NCBI RefSeq assembly: GCF_018131005.1
Contig: NZ_JAFCJK010000001.1
Span: 682,001-746,000, forward strand
Direction of reading: 5' to 3'
Origin: Bradyrhizobium lablabi
Lineage (GTDB): Bacteria > Pseudomonadota > Alphaproteobacteria > Rhizobiales > Xanthobacteraceae
DNA: 64,000 bases
The translations under genes were made by a program, and so were the position numbers. The notes under the pieces were generated by a model. It ran no database searches, was not told the origin of the DNA, and was given only the letters and a program-made list of their open reading frames with translations. Positions 26,916-35,018 of this stretch are shown here, piece after piece. Position 1 is the first letter of the stretch. Each line of letters starts with the position of its first letter.

Positions 26916-27917
26916 ATGAGCATAGGGCTGCTGGGGCTGCTCGACGACGTTGCTGCGATCGCGAAGGTGGCGGCTGCGTCTCTGGACGATGTGGCGGCTC
27001 AAGCCACCAAAGCGGGCGCCAAAGCGGCCGCTGTCGTAATCGATGATGCAGCCGTTACACCACGATATGTATTCGGGTTCTCGGCTGAGCGGGAACTGCC
27101 GATCGTGGCCAGGATCGCCGCTGGCTCGCTTCGGAACAAGTTACTTGTCTTGCTTCCTATCACCCTGGCCGTCAGCTATTTCCTTCCAGGGATGCTCGTG
27201 CCGCTCCTCATGTTGGGTGGTGTCTACCTCTGCTACGAGGGAACCGAAAAGGTTCTGGAGGTCATCGCGCCTCATAAGGCCCGCGACCATGAAGCTCGCG
27301 TGGGCACGGTTGCGGTGAACGCGCAGACACTCGAGGACGAGAAAGTCGCCAGCGCCGTCAAGACCGACTTCATTCTCTCGGCGGAGATTATGGCGATTAC
27401 GTTGGCGGCCGTTCCTGATGCAAGATTCTGGATGCAGGCGCTGGTGTTGGCGGTCGTCGGAATCGGCATCACCATCGCGGTCTATGGCGTGGTCGCCTTG
27501 ATCGTGAAGGCCGACGACATCGGGGTGGCTCTTGCAAGACACGATGGAGATTCAATTGGCGGTTTCATGAGTCGCGCATTCGGACGCGCGCTGGTTCTCG
27601 GTATGCCGGGATTTCTCACGTTTCTCGGCGCTGTCGGTACTGCAGCCATGATCTGGGTCGGCGGAAGCATTATTGTCCACGGCCTCGAGGCGTATGATGT
27701 GCATTTTGTCGGTCATGCCATCGGGTCCGCCGCCAAAGCTGCAGCTAACACGCTAACCTCTATTGCCGCGGTGGCGCAATGGACGGTTGAGACCTTCCTT
27801 TCAGGGATCATTGGGCTGTTGGTCGGCGGGATAGCGATCCCGGCAATCGGATTTACCGTCGCTCCCGCGTGGAAGGTCTCGAAGCGGATTTGGTCGAAGC
27901 GTGGCGGACGATGCTAG
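26916..27917 (+). CDS. DUF808 (YedI-like) inner-membrane protein
   Basis: The start at ATG 26916, after AAAGAAGGACATGCG, matches the family N-terminus MSIGLLGLLDDVAAIAKVAA; a 10-codon longer frame exists. The 333-residue protein has an Ala/Lys-rich cytosolic N-terminus with VIDDAAVTPRYVFGFSAERELP. About six membrane segments follow, with GGVYLCYEGTEKVLE in the middle, the DUF808 pattern of E. coli YedI. The function is unknown. It is the last gene of the rightward run; the convergent SGNH-like gene ends 140 bp away and no strong hairpin is visible between them. Confidence 0.9.
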   Translation: MSIGLLGLLDDVAAIAKVAAASLDDVAAQATKAGAKAAAVVIDDAAVTPRYVFGFSAERELPIVARIAAGSLRNKLLVLLPITLAVSYFLPGMLVPLLMLGGVYLCYEGTEKVLEVIAPHKARDHEARVGTVAVNAQTLEDEKVASAVKTDFILSAEIMAITLAAVPDARFWMQALVLAVVGIGITIAVYGVVALIVKADDIGVALARHDGDSIGGFMSRAFGRALVLGMPGFLTFLGAVGTAAMIWVGGSIIVHGLEAYDVHFVGHAIGSAAKAAANTLTSIAAVAQWTVETFLSGIIGLLVGGIAIPAIGFTVAPAWKVSKRIWSKRGGRC

Positions 27918-28057
27918 ATCTGGCCTAATATGCTTCGGCCATCCGCTGCTGTGCCTCGCGCTCTTAGTGGGTTCCAAGCCTGAAGCTAAATCCTGCCCGC
28001 ATCACCTTTCATCATCTTCTCCTCGCCCGCGTCGAGCAGCGGAAGACGCGACCCGGG

Positions 28058-28879
28058 CTACTTCCGGTAATAATCCTGCACCGTGTCCCAGGCGATCCGC
28101 TGCAGGAAGCTCGCGGTTGGCTCGTCGAGACCCGCGCGATAGGAATTGCCGACCGGCGACTTGCCGGTCAGCGCTGCAAACACCACGCAGGATGCGAGAT
28201 AGGTGCCGGCGGGCGAAGGGTGGCGACGGTCGATGGCATGCAACACGAGTTCGGGCTGCTTCTCATGGGCGCGGGCAAAGGCGAGGCCGGCGGGAATTAC
28301 CAGCGCATCGTTATCGTTGCCGGCGATGGTGTAGGCCTCCGCAAGCTGCGCCGTCATCTCCGGTTTGTCGGCATAGGCCCATGACATGAAGAAGATCGGT
28401 CGCGCTCCATGCTTGCGAACGATGTCGGCGTCCTTTTTCGCGTATTCGGTAAACACTGGCTTCAGCGTCGGATGGATCGGGCATTGGCTGCAATCCATCA
28501 TGATGGCGGCATCGAACAGCCGGTCGAGCTTGTTGAAGACCACGTTGTTGTTGTCGTCGAAGGAATACTTGCCGATCGCATCAGTGCGGAAATAGCTCTC
28601 GACATCATGCCAGTCGAAGCCGGAGCCGCCGATCGTCACCGAGGTGGCGCGATAGTCCTGCTTGTGCTCGGGATCGGCGGCACGCTGCATCGCCAGCACA
28701 TGGCTATGCATACTGTTATTGTAGTAGAAGAAGCTGTTGCCTATGAAGATCTCTGTCTTGGGAAAATCCGGCCCGAGCGTTGTGATCTTCGGCTTGGTTT
28801 GCGCCAGCGCCGCCGGCGATCCGATGGCGATGCTGCCCAATGTGAGGGCGATAACAAAACCGCGAAATGAAATCGGCAT
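28058..28879 (-). CDS. Secreted SGNH/GDSL-like hydrolase (weak)
   Basis: Start ATG 28879, with AAGGAGGGGCCGTT upstream, gives 273 residues with a signal peptide ending near AALAQT. IFIGNSFFYYNNSM resembles the GNS block I of SGNH hydrolases, VTIGGSGFDWHD could be block II, and the late DRRHPSPAGTYLASC segment matches the Asp-x-x-His block V. It would act in the periplasm or outside, perhaps as an esterase or deacetylase. I do not recognise a named family. It is divergent from the P450 gene, with 196 bp between starts. Confidence 0.68.
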   Translation of the reverse strand: MPISFRGFVIALTLGSIAIGSPAALAQTKPKITTLGPDFPKTEIFIGNSFFYYNNSMHSHVLAMQRAADPEHKQDYRATSVTIGGSGFDWHDVESYFRTDAIGKYSFDDNNNVVFNKLDRLFDAAIMMDCSQCPIHPTLKPVFTEYAKKDADIVRKHGARPIFFMSWAYADKPEMTAQLAEAYTIAGNDNDALVIPAGLAFARAHEKQPELVLHAIDRRHPSPAGTYLASCVVFAALTGKSPVGNSYRAGLDEPTASFLQRIAWDTVQDYYRK

Positions 28880-29075
28880 AACGGCCCCTCCTTGCGATCG
28901 CCTCATTTTTCGGTACGCCCTGACGCATTGTTGTTTGGGCGGGCTGGCGCGAAAACGCTATAGCACAGACCTGCCGCTCCGCGACACGATCCGACGAACG
29001 AAGTGCCGCTTTGCATCGGGACGGCGAAGGATTATCTACCAACCACGGCTACGCGACCCAATTGGAGCAACGGCC

Positions 29076-30452
29076 ATGTCGATCCACGTTGCGTCGTCCA
29101 CCGCGACCACGCTGAAGCCGCCGAAGCGCAATTCGCTGAAACACATTCCGGGCGAAGAGGGCTGGCCGTTCATAGGCAAGACGCTGGAAACGCTCGCCGA
29201 TCCCAAAGGCTTTGTGGAGCGAAGCGCCGCGAAATACGGCCTTGTGTATCGCGCCCATGTCTTCGGCGAGACCAGCATTACAGCGCTCGGGCCAGAAGCC
29301 AACCAGCTCCTGCTGTTCGATCAGGCCAAGTTGTTCTCCTCCGAGCTTGGCTGGGGATTCGTTCTCGGCCGCCTGTTCCCGAGAGGACTGATGCTGCGCG
29401 ACTTCGATGAACACCGCGTGCACCGCCGTGCGCTGTCGGTTGCCTTCAAGTCCGAGCCGATGAGGTCCTATTTCACTGAACTGGACCGGGGCATCGCCGC
29501 GCGCGTCGCAAAATGGAAGAAAAGGCCCGGCGAAATGCCAATCTATCCTGCGATGAAGCAGCTCACCCTCGACCTTGCCGCGACCTCGTTCCTCGGAGCC
29601 GACATTGGGCCCGAGGTGAATGAAATCAACCGCGCTTTCGTTGACATGGTTGCCGCTTCCGTCGCCCCGATCAGGACGCCGTTGCCGGGCACCCAGATGG
29701 CGCGCGGCGTGAAAGGTCGCAAGCGCATCATCGCCTATTTCTCCGAGCAGATTCCGATCCGGCGCGCGCGAGGCGATGGCGACGATCTGTTCTCGCAGCT
29801 ATGCCGGGCGACGCATGAGGACGGCGCCCTCCTGTCCGAGCAGGACATCATCGATCACATGAGCTTCCTGATGATGGCCGCGCACGACACGCTGACGTCG
29901 TCGCTGACTTCGTTCGTCGGCGAGCTTGCCGCCCATCCCGAGTGGCAGCAGAAGCTGCGCCGCGAAGTCAGCGCGCTCGGCATTGCGACCGAAGAGCCCA
30001 CCAGCCTCGATCATCTCAACGCCATGCCGCTTTCGGAAATGGCGTTCAAGGAGGCGCTGCGCCTCAAGCCTCCGGTGCCGTCGATTCCGCGTCGCGCCGT
30101 GCGCGATTTCTCGTTCAAGGGTTTTGCGATTCCGGCCGGCACCCTGATGGGCGTCAATCCGCTGTTCACACATCACATGGCGGACATCTGGCCCGAGCCT
30201 GATAGCTTCGACCCGATGCGCTTCACCGACGAGGCACAGCGCGGCCGACATCGTTTCGCCTGGGTGCCATTCGGCGGCGGCGCGCATATGTGCCTCGGCC
30301 TGCATTTTGCCTACATGCAGGCGAAATGCTTCGCGAGACATTTTCTGCAAAATCTTCAGGTATCGCTGCCGGCGGGCTACACACCGAGCTGGCAGATGTG
30401 GCCGATCCCGAAGCCGCGCGACGGGCTCCGCGTGATGGTGAAGCCGGTGTAG
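29076..30452 (+). CDS. Cytochrome P450
   Basis: Start ATG 29076 follows TTGGAGCAACGGCC and gives 458 residues; a longer frame upstream overlaps the divergent gene's promoter and is rejected. Typical P450 features are present: a Pro-rich start (IPGEEGWPFIG), an I-helix AAHDT, the ExxR motif EALR in FKEALRLKPPVPSIPR, and the haem loop FGGGAHMCLG. The protein resembles the bacterial CYP120/CYP26-like group acting on terpenoids, retinoids or fatty acids. No ferredoxin or reductase gene is adjacent, so electrons come from elsewhere. The substrate is unknown. Confidence 0.94.
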   Translation: MSIHVASSTATTLKPPKRNSLKHIPGEEGWPFIGKTLETLADPKGFVERSAAKYGLVYRAHVFGETSITALGPEANQLLLFDQAKLFSSELGWGFVLGRLFPRGLMLRDFDEHRVHRRALSVAFKSEPMRSYFTELDRGIAARVAKWKKRPGEMPIYPAMKQLTLDLAATSFLGADIGPEVNEINRAFVDMVAASVAPIRTPLPGTQMARGVKGRKRIIAYFSEQIPIRRARGDGDDLFSQLCRATHEDGALLSEQDIIDHMSFLMMAAHDTLTSSLTSFVGELAAHPEWQQKLRREVSALGIATEEPTSLDHLNAMPLSEMAFKEALRLKPPVPSIPRRAVRDFSFKGFAIPAGTLMGVNPLFTHHMADIWPEPDSFDPMRFTDEAQRGRHRFAWVPFGGGAHMCLGLHFAYMQAKCFARHFLQNLQVSLPAGYTPSWQMWPIPKPRDGLRVMVKPV

Positions 30453-30461
30453 AGCGACGAG

Positions 30462-30651
30462 CCGTCGTTGCGAGGAGCGAAGCTTTGGCGAGCCCGAAGC
30501 AATCCGTCCTCGCAAGCGTTATAGCGTTTTCGGGCGAAGCGGACGCCGGTTAGCGTAAAGAAAACGCGTAAAACAAAAATCAAGAGCTCCGGTTCTGATT
30601 CAATCAGAACCGAAGCTGTTGGAAGCTGGATTGCTTCGCTCGCGACGACGG
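30462..30651. repeat. Palindromic repeat block between convergent genes
   Basis: An outer inverted pair flanks the block: CGTCGTTGCGAGGAGCGAAGC near 30464 and GCAATCC near 30500, against GGATTGCTTCGCTCGCGACGACGG at 30629-30651 (imperfect). Inside is a perfect 10-bp hairpin, GGTTCTGATT (30591-30600) with AATCAGAACC (30602-30611). It resembles dispersed rhizobial intergenic elements and may terminate both the P450 and the SDR transcripts. Confidence 0.6.
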
Positions 30652-30669
30652 CCCCTTTCGCGCCGCCGC

Positions 30670-31515
30670 CTATCGGCCAGCGCCCTGCCCGAACGCCTTG
30701 CGCAACTCGACATAGCCTTGTTGCTGCTGGCTCCAGTTGCGGCCGCCAGTGATCGCGCCGTCGACTACGAGGTCGTGGCCGTTGATGAAGCTCGACTCGT
30801 CGCTCGCCAGGAACACCGCCGCATGCGCGATGTCGTCGGACAGGCCGGCGCGGGGGATCGGCTGTGCGGTCCGGTACACCTCGCGCATCATCGCCGAGGT
30901 CTTCTCGGCGGCCTCCGTCGATAGCCCGAGCGCCTTGCCAATGATGCCGGTCGCGATCGCGCCGGGCGAAATCGAATTGACGCGGATGCCGGCCTCGCCG
31001 AGTTCCATCGCCACGCATTTGGTGAAATGAATGACGGCGGCCTTCGCCGCACCATAGACCATCGACGACGAGAAGCCGGCGAGCCGTCCGGCGATGCTGC
31101 CATTGTTGATGATGCTGCCGGAACCCTGTTTGCGCATGTAGGGCGCGGCATGCTTCATGCCGAGCATCACGCTGCGCACCAATGTGGCCATCGCCGCATC
31201 GAACCGTTCGACCTCGAGGCCCTCGATGCCGCCGGTCTGTGCCGGACCGCCGGCATTGTTGAACAGGCAGTCGATCCGGCCGAATTTCTCGACGGCAAGC
31301 GCGATCAGCGCCTTCATCTGATCCTCGACCGTCACGTCGGTCTGGCGGAACACGCAAGTCGCGCCAAGCTGTTTTGCCAATGCCTCGCCCTCCGGCACGC
31401 GGCGTCCCGCGATGACGATCCGGGCGCCTTCGGCGACGAATACTTCCGCTGTGCGCAATCCGATACCACTGGTCGCGCCCGTGATCACCGCGACCTTGCC
31501 GTCGAGCCGTCCCAT
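30670..31515 (-). CDS. Short-chain dehydrogenase/reductase
   Basis: From ATG 31515 the protein has 281 residues. It shows the classical SDR set: TGATSGIG for NAD(P), NNAG, the Tyr-x3-Lys motif YGAAK, and SPGAIATG. The residue after the second strand is basic in AGRRVPEG, suggesting NADP preference. A longer upstream frame has no family match. It would reduce or oxidise a secondary alcohol or ketone in the cytosol. It is convergent with the P450 gene across a repeat block and divergent from the HWE kinase gene (174 bp). Its substrate is unknown; a link to the P450 product is possible but unsupported. Confidence 0.9.
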   Translation of the reverse strand: MGRLDGKVAVITGATSGIGLRTAEVFVAEGARIVIAGRRVPEGEALAKQLGATCVFRQTDVTVEDQMKALIALAVEKFGRIDCLFNNAGGPAQTGGIEGLEVERFDAAMATLVRSVMLGMKHAAPYMRKQGSGSIINNGSIAGRLAGFSSSMVYGAAKAAVIHFTKCVAMELGEAGIRVNSISPGAIATGIIGKALGLSTEAAEKTSAMMREVYRTAQPIPRAGLSDDIAHAAVFLASDESSFINGHDLVVDGAITGGRNWSQQQQGYVELRKAFGQGAGR

Positions 31516-31689
31516 GTCGATACCCTCAATTATCCAGGTGAGATGATGCGGATCATCTCCGTCGGCGATGGCCAAAGCAAGCTCGCAGCGCGGCTGGCAC
31601 TGGCGCGCCGGGTCCACTTGTGGCCTGAAGGACACAACCGCAGATTTTCGGTCGCAGTGGCCATATTTTGGGTCGGCTGATCTCGTGAA

Positions 31690-32664
31690 TTGATTGATGC
31701 GATGGCGAAGTGGATCGACGAGTTCAGGCACGGCTGGCAGGGCGTTTCCCAGCCTTCGCTACCGCTTGCAATCGGCTTTGCGCTGGTCTGTCTCGTTCTG
31801 GCTACCGCGGCGCGCTGGGGACTCGCCCTGATCAGACCGGATGTTTTTTTTACACCGTACCTTCCGGCCGTGTTCTTCGCGACCGCCTTTGGCGGCTATC
31901 GGGTCGGGGTCGCGACCGCCCTGGCTAGCGGAGCGCTCGGCGTCGCGGTCAACTTCTCCGGCGCAACAGCGGATACCGCCCGCTTCGCTCTGCTGATGAT
32001 CTTCTGGGTGGTATGCGGCATCGCGATCTGGGGTGTCGAACACTATCGGACCATAGTCCTGCAGCAACGCCAGATCTCCAGACGCCTGATCGAGGAGGAG
32101 CAATACCGCAAGCTTGTCGTGGACGAACTGCAGCACCGGCTGAAGAACAAGTCCTCGACCATCCATGCCGTGCTGCATCAGGCGCTGCAGGATCGGCCCG
32201 ACGTGTGGGGGCGGATCGACCACCGCATCCGGGCGCTATCGGCAACCGACGATCTGATCGCGCGGGTCGACGGCTATGGATGCGATATCAAGGATTTGCT
32301 GCGCTCCGAGCTCGGCCCCTACGGCCATGTCCGGTTCAACCTCAACGGCGAGCAGCTGTTCCTGCCCGCCAAGCTCGCGGTCTCGCTGGCGCTGATCTTC
32401 CACGAACTCGCCACCAACGCCGGCAAATACGGCGCGTTCTCTTCCCCGCGCGGCTTCCTGCAGGTGTCGTGGACGGTGGATGATGACCGTCTCAACGTCA
32501 CCTGGGACGAAACCGAGGGCCCAGCGGTCGAGACGATCGGCGAAGCGGGCTTCGGCACCAAGCTTCTGAAATCGGCGCTGCGGCCGTTCGACGGCAAGAC
32601 CGAGATCAGCTACCTCAAGACCGGCGTTCATTGCACGATGCAGTGCCGCCTTCCGGCAGCCTGA
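31690..32664 (+). CDS. Membrane HWE-family sensor histidine kinase
   Basis: The 324-residue protein has 3-4 membrane helices within residues 25-120, like a DUF4118 sensor. The HWE/HisKA_2 dimerisation helix VVDELQHRLKNKSSTIHA follows with phospho-acceptor His149, then an ATPase domain with the N-box HELATNAGKYGA and the GFGTKLL segment. HWE kinases are abundant in Rhizobiales and often feed response regulators such as those of the general stress response. No response regulator lies next to it, so it is an orphan. ATG at 31702 is an alternative start. The stimulus is unknown. Confidence 0.9.
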   Translation: MIDAMAKWIDEFRHGWQGVSQPSLPLAIGFALVCLVLATAARWGLALIRPDVFFTPYLPAVFFATAFGGYRVGVATALASGALGVAVNFSGATADTARFALLMIFWVVCGIAIWGVEHYRTIVLQQRQISRRLIEEEQYRKLVVDELQHRLKNKSSTIHAVLHQALQDRPDVWGRIDHRIRALSATDDLIARVDGYGCDIKDLLRSELGPYGHVRFNLNGEQLFLPAKLAVSLALIFHELATNAGKYGAFSSPRGFLQVSWTVDDDRLNVTWDETEGPAVETIGEAGFGTKLLKSALRPFDGKTEISYLKTGVHCTMQCRLPAA

Positions 32665-32874
32665 AAGCACGATCCGGAAAAGTGCGGCGTTTTCGCCTGC
32701 GGATGTCAAGCGCGCGGCCCGCAAGCGCTTTCGCAAGCGACCCTGCCGCGCATTGATACTCTGTTAATGACGATCGTCACGACGGCTTGCGAAACTTCGC
32801 TCCGCCCCTTTTCTGTCACCGCTTTCGCAGATCCGCTTAACCAAAACTACAAAGGAATTTGCCAAGCTACTTCC

Positions 32875-34650
32875 ATGCAAATTCTCACCAAAAACGACTT
32901 TCAGTCCGACGCGCGAATGCCCGGTAATGAAGGCAATTCCAGCGATGAACTACGCATTTTGCGCGACCTTCTCCGCCTGCTGCCCTCCGGGGTAACCGTC
33001 CAGGACGAGCGCGGCGAGTTTCTCATGGTGAATGAAGCGGCCGCGGCACAGATGCAGCTCGCCGCCAATTCCGGCCAGCCGTCGCAGATCGACAACCGCC
33101 ATGAGACGTGTCTCGAATTGCTGCGCAACGGCGAGCCCGTGGTACTCGAGGAAGCCGTGACCTGCGGCGCATCGAAGCACGTCTACCTCACCTCGCACCG
33201 ACCGGTGCAGATCGCGGGACGCAATCTTGTCATCTCGGCCTCGGCCGACATCACCGAGCAGAAGGCGTTCGAGGACCAACTGTTCCGCTCCGCCTATTAC
33301 GACGAGCTGACCGGACTGCCGACCCGCCGCGTGATCGAGCATCGCGTCAACAGCCTGATCAACCACGATGACGCGCAAGGCCAGTTCGCGCTCGCCTTCC
33401 TCGACCTCGACAACTTCAAGCACATCAACGATTATTACGGCCACACGATCGGCGATGCGCTGCTGGTCGAGTTCTCCAAACGTCTCGGCCTCTCTTTGCG
33501 CGAGACCGACATCCTGTCCCGCATCAGCGGCGACGAGTTCCTGCTGCTGCTCAACCCGATCGGCGGCGATCATGAAGTCATCGAGTTCATCCGTACCGTG
33601 CAGGGACGGCTAAAGGCGCCGTTCTTCATCGAGGAGTCCGAGATCTTCGCCTCTACCTCGATCGGCGTCAGCCTTTATCCGCAGCATGGCCGGAGCTACG
33701 AGGCGCTGCGGCAAAATGCCGACATCGCGATGTACCGGGTCAAGAACCTCGGCAAGGGGTCCGCGGCATTCTTCGACGCCAGCATGGAGCGCGAAGCGCT
33801 GGCGAGGATGAAGGTCGAGCAGTCGCTGCGGCTCGCGATCCTGGAAAAGCGCTTTTGCTGCGCATTTCAGGCCAAGGTCGACATCCGCACGCAGGAGGTC
33901 AAGGGCATCGAGGCGCTGGTACGGCTGCGCGACGGCGATGGCGTGATCCAGGCCCCCGGCACCTTTATCAATCTTGCCGTCGAGCTCGGGCTGATCGACG
34001 AGCTGACGCATGTGGTGCTGGCGGACATCGTCAAGTCGATCGACCTGATCAACGAGACGTTCGGCCCCAACGCAACCATCAGCATCAACGTCGCGGCCAG
34101 GCAGGCCGGCAACCTCGAATTCATGCGTTCGTTCGCCCGCGCGATCGAGGAAACCGGGTTTCCCAGGCGCTTCATGATCGAGGTGACCGAGGACGCCTTC
34201 GTCGCCAAGTCGCATTTCCAGGACCATATCCTGCCGATCCTGCGCAAGATCGGCGTCGGCATCTCGATTGACGATTTCGGCTCCGGATATTCGTCGCTGT
34301 CGGCGCTCGCCGACATCACCGCGGACGAGATCAAGATCGACCGTTCCTTCATCACCGACATCCACAAGCGGCCGCGCAGCCAGGGCATCCTGCGCGCGAT
34401 CGAATCCTTGAGCGAAGCGCTCGGCATGACCGTGATCGCGGAGGGCATCGAGTCGCACGAGGAACTGGCCTATCTGCAGGCAGCGACCAAGATCCGCTAC
34501 GCGCAAGGCTACTACTTCGCCAAGCCGATCTTCCTCGAGGACATGAAGTCCGCGCCGCCGCTGACGAGCGAATCGCGCGCCAGCATGGCGGCCCGTCCCG
34601 CGCAGGAAACCCGCGTCGCCTATTCGCGCGCCAGCGGCTATCGCCGGTAG
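32875..34650 (+). CDS. PAS-GGDEF-EAL cyclic-di-GMP protein
   Basis: Counting from ATG 32875 the protein has 591 residues; ATG 32767 would add 36, and neither has a clear ribosome site. No membrane segment is visible. A PAS-like domain (LLRLLPSGVTVQDERGEFLMVN) is followed by a GGDEF domain whose motif is SGDEF (218-222). The EAL domain then has EALVRL (346 on) and the loop DDFGSGYSS. The Ser in place of the first Gly is tolerated in some active cyclases; the EAL residues look intact, so phosphodiesterase activity is likely and cyclase activity possible. The next gene encodes a second, larger member, and an HWE kinase precedes it. Confidence 0.88.
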   Translation: MQILTKNDFQSDARMPGNEGNSSDELRILRDLLRLLPSGVTVQDERGEFLMVNEAAAAQMQLAANSGQPSQIDNRHETCLELLRNGEPVVLEEAVTCGASKHVYLTSHRPVQIAGRNLVISASADITEQKAFEDQLFRSAYYDELTGLPTRRVIEHRVNSLINHDDAQGQFALAFLDLDNFKHINDYYGHTIGDALLVEFSKRLGLSLRETDILSRISGDEFLLLLNPIGGDHEVIEFIRTVQGRLKAPFFIEESEIFASTSIGVSLYPQHGRSYEALRQNADIAMYRVKNLGKGSAAFFDASMEREALARMKVEQSLRLAILEKRFCCAFQAKVDIRTQEVKGIEALVRLRDGDGVIQAPGTFINLAVELGLIDELTHVVLADIVKSIDLINETFGPNATISINVAARQAGNLEFMRSFARAIEETGFPRRFMIEVTEDAFVAKSHFQDHILPILRKIGVGISIDDFGSGYSSLSALADITADEIKIDRSFITDIHKRPRSQGILRAIESLSEALGMTVIAEGIESHEELAYLQAATKIRYAQGYYFAKPIFLEDMKSAPPLTSESRASMAARPAQETRVAYSRASGYRR

Positions 34651-35018
34651 CGCGGGACAATCCTTGTCCGACAACTCCGCCAAACTCCCTGCCGGGCGAG
34701 GCAATCGCGCATGACCTGGTGCGCTGGCCCTGACGCCTCCACATTGTCATGGCCGGCTTGTCGCGACCATCGCCGACCCGTTCGCTGGTGCCAGGACGGG
34801 GGCGCCCCTGACGGCTCGGACATAACGAGTTTGTGGAGAGACGGCGCACCAAACTCGCAGCATGATTGCCCCCCGCCCTCCAGAGGAAGGTCGGAACGAC
34901 GGGAATCGCTCCAACCCCGGTTCGGCAAATGCACAACCAGTACGTTTAGATACAAAAATATACCTATTAAGCGTTGAGTAACCGGTCTTCCTAACTATTT
35001 GTGGGAATTCTGCGGCGT
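34651..35018. other. Intergenic region before the large GGDEF-EAL gene
   Basis: This 368-bp gap holds no convincing gene. Its last part (about 34940-34985, TTTAGATACAAAAATATACC) is AT-rich compared with the rest of the window and is the likely promoter region for the next gene. Confidence 0.45.
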
